Origin: Alphaproteobacteria bacterium
GTDB taxonomy: Bacteria; Pseudomonadota; Alphaproteobacteria; JAEUKQ01
Assembly: GCA_016794225.1 (NCBI GenBank)
Contig: JAEUKQ010000011.1
Span: forward strand, 1-34,184
Direction of reading: 5' to 3'
Length of the DNA: 34,184 bases
Position numbers and translations under genes: made by a program. Shown here piece by piece: positions 1 through 7,631 of the stretch. Every line of letters begins with the position of its first letter. Position 1 is the stretch's first letter. The notes below the pieces were generated by a model, which saw only the letters and a program-made list of their open reading frames with translations, did not search any database and had not been told where the DNA came from.

Positions 1-75
1 ATGTGATACTTGTGTTAATCCATATTGGGTTAAAATAATTAGCGCTAGTGCTGTTAGCACATTTGACCGTTTCAT
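1..75 (-). CDS. N-terminus of an exported protein (partial, runs off the left edge)
   Basis: An open frame on the minus strand begins with ATG at 75-73 and stays open to the window edge, giving 25 codons. A clear ribosome binding site (AGGAG on the minus strand, 87-83) sits 7 nt before the ATG. The residues read MKRSNVLTALALIILTQYGL and onward: a short basic start followed by a hydrophobic stretch, which is a Sec signal peptide. The mature protein is outside the window, so no function can be given. A 13-nt palindrome (AAAGTTTAACTTT, 99-111) lies in the leader just upstream of the ribosome binding site and could be an operator or leader hairpin. The start and strand are well supported; the identity is not. 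Confidence 0.6.
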   Translation of the reverse strand, partial: MKRSNVLTALALIILTQYGLTQVSH

Positions 76-377
76 ATACATTCTCCTGGAAAGGGTTAAA
101 AGTTTAACTTTCCAAGTAATCACATGAATACATGCTTTATACTATGAACTAGCTTACTATAATTTATTATTTTGCTAATTAGCATGATTTATATTATGTC
201 GTAAAAGCCTTGGTTTAAGTATGGCTAATTACTATCCAGACTTGCTAACAACTTGTTCCAATTAATCCTCAGATTTGGATTCAATATTTGTTGATTTTTA
301 TGCTGCCGATACTTCATGGTAAGATTTGCAAATTTTTCTCTTTATTTTCGGGCATACGGGTGGCAAGATGCGTGCAT
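76..377. other. Gene-free stretch between the leftward partial gene and tRNA-Ser
   Basis: About 300 nt of very AT-rich sequence. It must hold the promoter and leader of the leftward gene starting at 75 and the promoter of tRNA-Ser. I see the 13-nt palindrome at 99-111 but no convincing -35/-10 pair. The open frame that starts at 288 runs straight through the tRNA and is not a gene. Confidence 0.5.
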
Positions 378-467
378 GGACGGGTGGCAGAGCGGCTGAA
401 TGCACCGCACTCGAAATGCGGCATACTCGTTAGGGTATCGGGAGTTCAAATCTCCCCCCGTCCGCCA
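378..467 (+). tRNA. tRNA-Ser (anticodon CGA)
   Basis: A 90-nt tRNA with a long variable arm, as expected for serine. The acceptor stem GGACGGG (378-384) pairs with CCCGTCC (457-463), followed by discriminator G and an encoded CCA. The anticodon stem CCGCA/TGCGG encloses loop CTCGAAA with anticodon CGA at 412-414, reading UCG. The T arm contains the usual GTTCAAAT. No repeat of the tRNA 3' end was noticed elsewhere in the window, so there is no sign that it is an occupied integration site. Confidence 0.95.
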
Positions 468-573
468 CGTTCTTTAAAAGCAAAAACTTTAAGTAATGCA
501 CTCTCTCTTTTCAAACGCAGTTTCCAAAAAATATCAAATACTGTTTGAATCTTTGCAAAGCAAATCTTGATTT

Positions 574-805
574 ATGAAAGATCGAATATTTAAAGCTGTT
601 AAAAGTAAGAACCCTACCTTACGTCTTAGGATGATCGTCAAAGCATTAAACGTTAAAGGAATCCCCAAAGAAGAAGTCATCCAATTTTTACCAGTATATG
701 AATAGCTTATCTGAACAAGATAACGAGAAAGAAATAGCTATATTAGGAGACATTCTGGATATGATGACTGATTGGTATGTGGGTCAGAACCTAGACATCA
801 AATAA
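574..805 (+). pseudogene. Small conserved-looking protein gene split by a one-base frameshift
   Basis: Two short overlapping frames, 574-705 (43 aa) and 698-805 (35 aa), look like halves of one gene. Removing one T from the run of five at 685-689 joins them into a single 76-residue protein. It would start MKDRIFKAVKSKNP, pass through KEEVIQFYQYMNSL at the junction and end in GDILDMMTDWYVGQNLDIK. The composition is that of a real acidic helical protein. From memory, small bacterial proteins with a similar GD(V/I)(M/L)DM..WYVG(Q/K)NL ending exist, but I cannot name the family. A TGA stop lies two codons before the ATG, so 574 is the only likely start. There is no good ribosome binding site. It may be a true pseudogene, a sequencing error in the T run, or slippage. 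Confidence 0.5.
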
Positions 806-1097
806 TTGACATCTTATTTTAAAATTTTCTAGATCAAAGACGTTTTTTTAGAAAAGTTGTATAAAAAACTTAGAATTTCATACTATACCTCCTCCCTGGT
901 AGTTAAATTAAGCTTAGAACCTAGTTATGGCCAGACTAATCTCCTGGATATAATTAACAACAATTAGGTTATTATGACCGCTTTTATGGCCAGCTATAAT
1001 ACCATAAGGTATGTATTAACTGTGTCACATTAACTTAACTTTATTAATTACATTCTTGTTCCAAGCTGAATATATCTGCTAAATTTTGGCCATTTAT
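806..1097. other. Intergenic stretch with an orphan ribosome binding site
   Basis: AT-rich and without a supportable gene. On the minus strand a perfect AGGAGGT (893-887) is followed 5 nt later by ATG (881-879), but the frame stops after three codons. A small hairpin ATACC-ATAA-GGTAT lies at 999-1012. A 10-mer, TTATGGCCAG, occurs twice (925-934 and 984-993). Confidence 0.4.
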
Positions 1098-1125
1098 TTG
1101 ACAATTTTCCAAAAAAAAGTATTAT
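1098..1125 (+). promoter_or_regulatory. Probable sigma-70 promoter of the secreted-protein gene
   Basis: A consensus -35 TTGACA (1098-1103) is followed, after a 16-bp spacer, by -10 TATTAT (1120-1125). Transcription would start near 1132, ahead of the ATG at 1163. This also argues against an ATG at 1124 as the start codon, because it lies inside the -10 box. Confidence 0.6.
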
Positions 1126-1162
1126 GTGTAAAAAATTTTATCTTCTTAAAAAGGAACTGATT

Positions 1163-1807
1163 ATGAAGAAATTTTTTTATGCATTTTTTGTGTTGTTTAC
1201 AACTAGCTCGCTTGCGTTTGCGCAGACACCTGAAAGCCGCATTACTAGCAATGGCGAAATTCTAAGAGCATGGCACAATGATTTTATGAGTCCAGAAAAA
1301 TTAAAATCAATGAGCGATAATGATTTAAACTTTGTTTTAGAACGCAGTAGTTTGTTATTAGCTGACATTGAAAAATATGGCCGTCAGGTTAAGTCTGACT
1401 ATGTCTTTAAGTTTTTTGGGATTGATGCCATGAATATAACCCAAGTTAAGGCATGGGCTGAAAATTTTCAGAAACTTGCGAAAAATGAATTAGCAAGCCG
1501 TCAAAGTGGTAATGATCCACACAAAGATTTCTTAGCTTTGTTAAAAGGTGATAAGTTAAAAATATACCAAACAGAAGTGATAGATGATTCTGTCGTTTTT
1601 TATGATGGAAATGGCAAAATGCTTGAAACACCTGAAGATTTCGCCAAAGCTAAATACTGGATTTTTCCTTGGACAACCTACTCTGGTGCAATTAAAATTT
1701 GGAAATTACAAGGGTATGTTTTCAATTCGGATATGACCCTTAAGCAAGAGTTTTATGTTGATGGCGTTGGAGATCGTGTTCCAAGAACTGCTTGGCCTAA
1801 AGAATAA
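1163..1807 (+). CDS. Secreted protein of unknown function, 214 aa
   Basis: The protein begins MKKFFYAFFVLFTTSSLAFA, a classic Sec signal peptide with a likely signal peptidase I site after AFA or AFAQ. The mature part (about 190 aa) is soluble, rich in Lys, Asp and aromatic residues, and has no cysteines or membrane segments that I can see. I do not recognise a domain. The start was set at 1163 rather than the in-frame ATG at 1124. AAGGAA stands 7 nt before 1163, the signal peptide begins there, and 1124 falls within the promoter -10 box. The gene stands alone, with its own promoter (1098-1125) and a strong terminator (1834-1863), so it is a single-gene transcript. It is periplasmic or secreted; the function is unknown. 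Confidence 0.75.
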   Translation: MKKFFYAFFVLFTTSSLAFAQTPESRITSNGEILRAWHNDFMSPEKLKSMSDNDLNFVLERSSLLLADIEKYGRQVKSDYVFKFFGIDAMNITQVKAWAENFQKLAKNELASRQSGNDPHKDFLALLKGDKLKIYQTEVIDDSVVFYDGNGKMLETPEDFAKAKYWIFPWTTYSGAIKIWKLQGYVFNSDMTLKQEFYVDGVGDRVPRTAWPKE

Positions 1808-1833
1808 GTAAGTTATATTTCACTATAGAGACA

Positions 1834-1863
1834 ACTAGGGGGTTAACGCCCCCTAGTTTTTTT
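1834..1863 (+). terminator. Strong intrinsic terminator
   Basis: A perfect 9-bp stem ACTAGGGGG (1834-1842) / CCCCCTAGT (1849-1857) with a 6-nt loop is followed by a run of Ts to 1863. It ends the secreted-protein gene and sits before the end of the converging multicopper oxidase gene. Confidence 0.9.
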
Positions 1864-1895
1864 GCTATAATGGGCATTGCTAGTCTTTCAGTGTT

Positions 1896-3293
1896 TTATG
1901 TATCTAGGTAGACAAGGCTTGTCATCATACCAGCCATCATATGATATAAATGGTGACAATGGAAAGCCCACTTGCCTGGGTTAAGCGCATCAAAAACGAT
2001 TTCAGCTTTCCCATGAACCGGCAACCAAATCGTATCCCGAACAGCGCCGCTGATCTTTTGATTATCAAGGGACACTACTTGAAAACGGTGGCCATGCACA
2101 TGAATCGGGTGTGACATGCTGGTATGATTTTCTAAACGTAATCGTACCCGCTGACCTAATTTAACATAAATAGGCAGTCCTGCCTTGCCCTGTTCATACA
2201 TTCCCCATTGATATCCTGTCCCTTCACCTAATACAACCTCTATGTCGCGGTCAATAGACCGATTGGGTAATGGTGTCATTGCTTGCAACTGACGCTCTAA
2301 ATTATTGTTCAGTTGTCGGGTACGCTGATTGGCCAGCATAGAGATTTTATTAATCTTTTGGCCTGATGTTGCTAAAATAAGGCCCGCTTGCTGATGCTCG
2401 CCCTCTCTTTTAGCCAATACAGGAAAAACACCCCCATGTTTTGGTATTGAAACAAGTACATCTAGCCGCTGGGCAATTGCAATATCTGGAGCAATAACAG
2501 ACACATTTTTTACGGGCACACCATCAACGGCAATCAATTTTGCCTGTAGCCCTGAAAAATCCATCACAAAGTTGGTTGTAGCAGCGGCATTAATAATGCG
2601 CAAAAGGATCGTTTCACCCGATTCAACATAAATAATATCTGGATCATCAAGGGTTTTTTGGTTTGTTAGAAACGCATCAGGCTCAAAATCATGGAGATGG
2701 CTTGTTGACACGCCCATCGACATACCAGCATGGTGGGCATGTTCATCATGTTTACCCCCGCGTAATTTTTCAAAAATCTCTACCGGATCAGCAAAAACGA
2801 AATCTTGCAAAAACAATATAATCTCGCGGTAAGCAGGTGTATTATTAGCTGGGTGTATGATTAGGGGGGCAGCCAAAAGTTTTTGTTCCTGCAGACCAAA
2901 ATGCGAATGCATCCAATGTGTGCCAGGTTCATCTATCATGAAATCATAAATAAACGAACTACCCGGTGCTAAAGCTGCTTGCGACAATTCGGGTACCCCA
3001 TCTTGATCTGACGGAGGAAGTAACCCATGCCAATGAATTAAAGTATGTTCCGTCAAAGCATTTTCTAACTGCACATAAAAACGTCCTGGCGCTTCAAAAG
3101 TTAAATCCTTATTACCTGGGCTTGTTAAAGCCATAATTTTTGCCGGCTTTTTATTAATTTCAATTATTTTATTTTCGGCTTTTAACAAAATTGGTTTCAA
3201 GTTGGGCGCCGATAATAATATTTTTGGCATTAGCCCGACCGCAGCTATTGCTACGCCGCCACTTAGAAATTGACGCCGTGTTGTTCGCTTCAT
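1896..3293 (-). CDS. Tat-exported multicopper oxidase (copper resistance type)
   Basis: A 465 aa protein with an N-terminal twin-arginine signal (TTRRQFLSGG then a hydrophobic stretch). It has the four copper-binding motifs of multicopper oxidases in order: HWHG near residue 86, HWMHSH near 124, HPIHVHGH near 393 and HCHHLYHMMAGM near 442. The last pair supplies the type 1, 2 and 3 copper ligands. The family (CueO, CopA/PcoA) oxidises Cu(I) in the periplasm. A His/Met-rich insert (EHAHHAGMSMG, about residue 185) may bind extra copper. A ribosome binding site AGGA lies about 8 nt upstream. It is second in an operon with copZ (18-nt gap), transcribed from the MerR-type promoter at 559-589 of the 3.5-kb region. 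Copper tolerance is a confident inference; CueO-like versus PcoA-like assignment is open. Confidence 0.92.
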   Translation of the reverse strand: MKRTTRRQFLSGGVAIAAVGLMPKILLSAPNLKPILLKAENKIIEINKKPAKIMALTSPGNKDLTFEAPGRFYVQLENALTEHTLIHWHGLLPPSDQDGVPELSQAALAPGSSFIYDFMIDEPGTHWMHSHFGLQEQKLLAAPLIIHPANNTPAYREIILFLQDFVFADPVEIFEKLRGGKHDEHAHHAGMSMGVSTSHLHDFEPDAFLTNQKTLDDPDIIYVESGETILLRIINAAATTNFVMDFSGLQAKLIAVDGVPVKNVSVIAPDIAIAQRLDVLVSIPKHGGVFPVLAKREGEHQQAGLILATSGQKINKISMLANQRTRQLNNNLERQLQAMTPLPNRSIDRDIEVVLGEGTGYQWGMYEQGKAGLPIYVKLGQRVRLRLENHTSMSHPIHVHGHRFQVVSLDNQKISGAVRDTIWLPVHGKAEIVFDALNPGKWAFHCHHLYHMMAGMMTSLVYLDT

Positions 3294-3311
3294 ATTCCCA
3301 ATCCTGGGGCA

Positions 3312-3512
3312 TTAAAATGTTGCTTCATAACCCGCATTTTTCAATTCATTCAACAGTTTTGGAGGCAACAGTTTCTCTAAAGAACGAATGGTTACCGTTT
3401 TTTTTGAAACATCAATAGTAATTGAGGCGTCCGGTTGATGTTTTTGAATAATCTGCCGTATGTGCCCTGCACAGGATTGGCAATGAATAGTTGGAATTTT
3501 AAGAATGAACAT
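3312..3512 (-). CDS. copZ: Copper chaperone, CopZ-like HMA domain protein
   Basis: A 66 aa single heavy-metal-associated domain. Its metal site is HCQSC near residues 10-14, the CxxC that binds Cu(I), and it ends in the usual GYEA segment. CopZ proteins carry Cu(I) in the cytoplasm to CopA or to the regulator. The first strand reads TIHCQSC instead of the common GMTC, a mild variation that keeps both cysteines. AGGGAAAA precedes the ATG. It is the first gene of the leftward copper operon, directly ahead of the multicopper oxidase and divergent from copA. Confidence 0.88.
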   Translation of the reverse strand: MFILKIPTIHCQSCAGHIRQIIQKHQPDASITIDVSKKTVTIRSLEKLLPPKLLNELKNAGYEATF

Positions 3513-3558
3513 CGACTTTTCCCTATATTATATTTGGTTTTGCACTTAACACACACTT

Positions 3559-3589
3559 AGTCTAGGCTATGCCCATAGGGTAAGGTCAA
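3559..3589 (-). promoter_or_regulatory. MerR/CueR-type promoter of the copZ-oxidase operon
   Basis: On the minus strand, -35 TTGACC (589-584 of the 3.5-kb region, i.e. 3589-3584) and -10 TAGACT (3564-3559) are separated by 19 bp, TTACCCTATGGGCATAGCC. The overlong 19-bp spacer with a central dyad is the hallmark of MerR-family activated promoters. The core TTACCCTATGGG is identical to that of the facing copA promoter. Confidence 0.8.
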
Positions 3590-3661
3590 GCAATATTGTC
3601 CACCATAACATCACAAACTTACCATGTAAAAATTAATAAGAAACTGCCCAACAGTTTTGTC

Positions 3662-3692
3662 TTGACATTACCCTATGGGGAAAGCTTATCAA
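3662..3692 (+). promoter_or_regulatory. MerR/CueR-type promoter of copA
   Basis: -35 TTGACA (3662-3667) and -10 TATCAA (3687-3692) are separated by a 19-bp spacer, TTACCCTATGGGGAAAGCT. It shares the 12-bp core TTACCCTATGGG with the divergent promoter of the copZ operon. It is probably bound and activated by the CueR-like protein encoded at 6250-6642. Confidence 0.82.
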
Positions 3693-3730
3693 TATTGAAG
3701 ATTATGTTTTGATGAGAATGGGGATAAAGA

Positions 3731-6205
3731 ATGAACAACCAGGTGCATAAACTTATTATTCCGATCGAAGGTATGACGTGTAATTCTTGTGTCAATCGGA
3801 TTGAACAAGCATTAAAACAAGTACCATTTGTTGATGCAGTCGCAGTGCACCTAAGTAATGGTAGTGCCCTGGTAAAAGGTTCTGAGCAACTAACCTCTAA
3901 ACCACTCGTTGATGCTGTTGCAAGCGCGGGGTATCAAGTACCACAAACGCAAACAAATATGCAATTTTCAAACACCGCAACGGACGCCCAATTAGAGAAA
4001 TTACTGCATAAGCTATCTGAAATGAAAAATATTGTTCATGTAGAAATGCAAAAACCCGAACGACAAATTAGACTAACACATCTGAAAAATTCTTTGGCTA
4101 TGACATCGATCGAACAACTTGTTCGAGAAATAGGACTTACCTTTACTGTCATTCCAGATTCTCCTAGCCATTCGCTTCAACAACGTCATCATCACAATAA
4201 TATAAATTCTGGACAGCATAAACACCTTGGGGAATTGGTAAATCACCAAGATCCACAATCACGGTTGGTTTTATTACTGGGTCAATGGCGTCTTATTTTG
4301 TCACTTGTATGTGCGGTAATCTTAAGCATCCCCATGCTCGGCATGATCATCGGCACCCATGTAGAAATTAATGGGTTTGTTCAGTTATCATTGGCAAGTT
4401 TTGTTCAGGTGTTTGGTGGCTACACTTTCTACCGCGACAGCTGGCGCGCCCTTCGGCATGGACATAGCACGATGGACACACTAGTTACACTGGGCACAAG
4501 TGCTGCTTATTTATTAAGCATGGTTCTTTTCCTAAAGTCCCCATCCGCAAATATACATTTATATTTTGAAACATCGGCCGTTGTAATTGCCTTGGTTCTA
4601 CTTGGCAAAAGACTTGAACAAAAAGCCTTGCGCAAAACAAACCAGGCTGTCAAGAGCTTGATGAATTTATGGCCACAGCAAGCCTATCTTGTTCAGGACG
4701 GACAGTTAATTGCTACTTCCCCAGATAAACTTCAACCCGGTGACCTGGTTCGTGTACGTCCATTTGAACGAATCCCAGCAGACGGCTTATTAAAAAGCTT
4801 AGAAGCAAGTATTGATGAATCATCAATTACCGGCGAAAGCACTCCTGTTATCAGAAAGTCGGGACAGCAAGTTGTTGGTGGATCAACCAATATGGGTGAT
4901 ATGATTGAAATACAAGTTACACACAGTAAAAACCATGGTTTTCTGGCACGCATGATTGCGTATGTAGAGCAAGCGCAAATGGAAAAACCACCAATTCAAC
5001 GTTTGGTTGATAAAATTAGTGCTATATTCGTGCCACTTGTTTTAGGGATTGCAACCCTAACTTTTGCAATCTGGTATTTAACTGGGCATCAATTTGCAGA
5101 GGCATCTTTGCATGCGATTGCGGTATTGGTTATTGCGTGTCCTTGTGCCCTTGGTCTTGCAACACCAACAGCATTAACAGCGGGTTTGGGAATTGCGGCA
5201 AGAAATGGCATCTTAATTAAAAATGCTGCCAGCTTGGAACAAGCAAAAAAAATTAAAGGGATCATTTTTGATAAAACTGGTACGTTAACACTTGGTAAAC
5301 CAACATTAACCCACATCATTACCAATCAACCTGAACAGGACATGATGCGCAAAATATATGCTGTGCAACGCCATAGCACGCATCCTCTGGCTCAGGCCGT
5401 TATTGATTGGGGACAGCAACATTTAACAGATACTGACAAAATTGAAACACCAAATGTTCAAGTCAAAATTGGTCTTGGCTTGGTTGGAGATTTTGGATCA
5501 TCCCGCTTTATCCTTGGGACAGACCAATTAATGAAGGAATATGGTGTAAAGCTTGATTCGCTGGGTCAAAAAGCCTTAAAACTTGAACAAGACGGCCATA
5601 CGGTGTCCTGGTTTGCACAGATAGCACCAATATCAAAGCTTTATGGCCTCATAGCTTTTATTGACCAATTACGTCCAAATGCCTTGGAAACCGTGCAAAG
5701 GTTAAAATCCAAAGGTTTTAAGATAAGTCTGCTTAGTGGTGATAATATATCGATTGTTCAGGCAACAGCCCAGAAATTAGGGATTGAACATGCAAGGGGG
5801 CGCGTTTTACCACAGAATAAAGCCGAAATTTTGACCCAACTACGTCAGCAATGGGGTGCAATAGCCATGATTGGTGATGGGGTAAATGATGCCCCAGCCC
5901 TTGCCAAAGCAGATTTAAGTATTGCAATGTCTGGCGCCAGTGATGTTGCCATTAACACTGCCGATATTACCTTACTGAACAATAACCCGACCTTGGTTGT
6001 ATCTGTCCTGCACCTAGCTGCTTTAACTGAGAAAAAAATATGGCAGAATTTATTTTGGGCTTTTATCTATAATATTATCGGTATTATATTGGCCGCAATT
6101 GGTTTACTAAGCCCAACTTTTGCAGGAATGGCTATGGCTTTTAGTAGTGTCAGCGTTATTACCAATGCGTTATTCCTGTATCGCTGGAAACCCGGCAAAT
6201 TATAA
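3731..6205 (+). CDS. copA: Copper-exporting P1B-type ATPase
   Basis: An 824 aa inner-membrane ATPase that exports Cu(I) from the cytoplasm. An N-terminal HMA domain carries GMTCNSC (residues 14-20). A second N-terminal segment (about 80-140) has HMA-like length but no CxxC, and is followed by a histidine-rich linker (RHHHNN...GQHKH, about 155-170). The catalytic landmarks are in order: TGES near 367, the CPC transmembrane motif (IACPCALG) near 471, the phosphorylation site DKTGTLT near 514, the HP motif (STHPLA) near 550 and GDGVNDAP near 715. Membrane helices flank these in the P1B arrangement. The gene is divergent from copZ, has a 19-bp-spacer promoter, and is followed 44 nt later by the CueR-like gene. 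A silver role is also possible. Confidence 0.95.
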   Translation: MNNQVHKLIIPIEGMTCNSCVNRIEQALKQVPFVDAVAVHLSNGSALVKGSEQLTSKPLVDAVASAGYQVPQTQTNMQFSNTATDAQLEKLLHKLSEMKNIVHVEMQKPERQIRLTHLKNSLAMTSIEQLVREIGLTFTVIPDSPSHSLQQRHHHNNINSGQHKHLGELVNHQDPQSRLVLLLGQWRLILSLVCAVILSIPMLGMIIGTHVEINGFVQLSLASFVQVFGGYTFYRDSWRALRHGHSTMDTLVTLGTSAAYLLSMVLFLKSPSANIHLYFETSAVVIALVLLGKRLEQKALRKTNQAVKSLMNLWPQQAYLVQDGQLIATSPDKLQPGDLVRVRPFERIPADGLLKSLEASIDESSITGESTPVIRKSGQQVVGGSTNMGDMIEIQVTHSKNHGFLARMIAYVEQAQMEKPPIQRLVDKISAIFVPLVLGIATLTFAIWYLTGHQFAEASLHAIAVLVIACPCALGLATPTALTAGLGIAARNGILIKNAASLEQAKKIKGIIFDKTGTLTLGKPTLTHIITNQPEQDMMRKIYAVQRHSTHPLAQAVIDWGQQHLTDTDKIETPNVQVKIGLGLVGDFGSSRFILGTDQLMKEYGVKLDSLGQKALKLEQDGHTVSWFAQIAPISKLYGLIAFIDQLRPNALETVQRLKSKGFKISLLSGDNISIVQATAQKLGIEHARGRVLPQNKAEILTQLRQQWGAIAMIGDGVNDAPALAKADLSIAMSGASDVAINTADITLLNNNPTLVVSVLHLAALTEKKIWQNLFWAFIYNIIGIILAAIGLLSPTFAGMAMAFSSVSVITNALFLYRWKPGKL

Positions 6206-6249
6206 AAAAATCAGCCAAACTTGGGAAATATACACCCTTGAGGGAAAAT

Positions 6250-6642
6250 ATGTTTAAGATTCATGAAGCGGCCAAATTAAGTGGTTTATCTAGCAAAATG
6301 ATTCGCAATTATGAGCGCCTTGGTCTTCTTAGGAATATTGCGCGTTCATCTAAGGATTACCGGCTATACCACGAGCACGACATACATAATTTGAAGTTTA
6401 TCCATCGCGCCCGCCAGTTAAATTTCCCGCTACAAACTATCAAAAAGTTATTAGCCTTATGGCAAAACTCAAGCCGCTTAAATAGTGAAGTACACAACAT
6501 AGCCAGCCAACATATAGCTGACATTCGCCAACAAATTCAACACCTTGAGTCAATTGCAGCCGTTCTTCAAAAGCTTGTTGATTGTTGCGGTGGCGAACAT
6601 CAACCTTCGTGCCCAATCCTTGAAGATCTTGCTAAAAATTAG
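6250..6642 (+). CDS. cueR: CueR/HmrR-like copper-responsive MerR regulator
   Basis: A 130 aa MerR-family regulator: winged helix at residues 1-70 (KIHEAAKLSGLSSKMIRNYERLGLL), a long dimerisation helix, and a C-terminal metal loop CCGGEHQPSCPI. C113 and C121 have the C-x7-C spacing of the Cu(I) site in CueR; C112 is extra. Where CueR has Ser77, alignment by eye puts Asn78, still not the Cys of divalent-metal sensors. The start at 6250 is chosen over a TTG at 6238 because GAGGGA (6240-6245) is well placed for it and the family begins M-x-I. It follows copA closely and probably controls both MerR-type promoters at 3559-3692. Its last 4 bp overlap the end of the converging EamA gene. Confidence 0.9.
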   Translation: MFKIHEAAKLSGLSSKMIRNYERLGLLRNIARSSKDYRLYHEHDIHNLKFIHRARQLNFPLQTIKKLLALWQNSSRLNSEVHNIASQHIADIRQQIQHLESIAAVLQKLVDCCGGEHQPSCPILEDLAKN

Positions 6643-7526
6643 TGACGTTGTTTCGGTTTATAAAGTATTGTAATATTCCCAACCAAAACCATAATTACCC
6701 CTATCACCGCCAACCAAGGCCAATGATAATCTTCAAATATTGTTGAAATCGTCAAGGCAACCAATGGAAAAAATAATGTTGCATATGATGTTTTATTGGC
6801 ACCAATTTTTTTAATTAAATAAAAATATATGCCAAAAGCTAAAATGGTTGCAAAAATTGCAAGATAAACTAAAGCAGTTATATACTGAACCGACCAGTCC
6901 ATGGTAACTGGTGTTCCTTTGGCTAGTGCAAATATTGCTGAAAACAAAGAACCATAAGTCATAGCCCATAATGTAGACGAAATTATTGAAATATTAGCCC
7001 TACCGTGACGCATGGCCATCATCGTCCCAAAAGAGGCACATAAAGTACCGCCCATAGAAAAACCCAACCCGATCCAGCTTTTGACCGTACCCTGAGTTGC
7101 TGTTAATTCGGGCCAAAAAACCAAGGCAAGTCCTGTAAGACCAATCATTGATGCAAGCAAAGCTTGGGGCGATATTTTCTGGCCAAAAAAGAGCGCGGCA
7201 TTAAAGATATTCAGAACAATGATAGCCGACAAAGCCACAGAAACCAACCCGCTCGTAAGATATTCGGTTGCCAAATAAAAAAACTGATAATTCAAGCAAA
7301 ATTGAAAAAAACCATGTATGGCAAACATGGTATGATTATAGCGCGAGAATCTTATACGTTGCTGGCTAATGACGGCAAAAATCCACATAATCACACTTGC
7401 CAAAACAAACCGGTAAACAACTGATAATTCGGGCGCCACCACCCCAAGCTGTAATTTGATACCTAACCAGGAAGTCCCCCAAATAAGTATCATTACCCCA
7501 TATAGAAATGATATATATAGCTTCAT
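6639..7526 (-). CDS. EamA/DMT-family transporter
   Basis: A 295 aa, very hydrophobic inner-membrane protein with about ten predicted helices. It has the duplicated EamA (drug/metabolite transporter) layout: WGTSWLGIKLQLG at the N-terminus and a second repeat beginning near residue 150 (SWIGLGFSMGGTLCASFG). Family members export amino acids, metabolites or drugs; the substrate cannot be told from sequence. A good ribosome binding site AGGGAG lies upstream of the ATG. It converges on the CueR-like gene with a 4-bp overlap and is divergent from rpe, with 105 bp between them. It is unlikely to be part of the copper island. Confidence 0.85.
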   Translation of the reverse strand: MKLYISFLYGVMILIWGTSWLGIKLQLGVVAPELSVVYRFVLASVIMWIFAVISQQRIRFSRYNHTMFAIHGFFQFCLNYQFFYLATEYLTSGLVSVALSAIIVLNIFNAALFFGQKISPQALLASMIGLTGLALVFWPELTATQGTVKSWIGLGFSMGGTLCASFGTMMAMRHGRANISIISSTLWAMTYGSLFSAIFALAKGTPVTMDWSVQYITALVYLAIFATILAFGIYFYLIKKIGANKTSYATLFFPLVALTISTIFEDYHWPWLAVIGVIMVLVGNITILYKPKQRH

Positions 7527-7631
7527 GCCTTTAGCTCCCTTGACCCTATCCCCGAACCATGAAAATATTCTGCAAATTATACATTCTATCTTTATACCAG
7601 CTTTTATATCTGGCGAAAGGATTTTCTAATC

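Noticed and set aside
378-467. tRNA-Ser as an integration site for a genomic island
   Set aside because: No repeated tRNA 3' end was noticed downstream, and there is no integrase or mobility gene in the window.
288-548. Open frame of 86 codons
   Set aside because: It reads straight through tRNA-Ser and its protein shows no family features.
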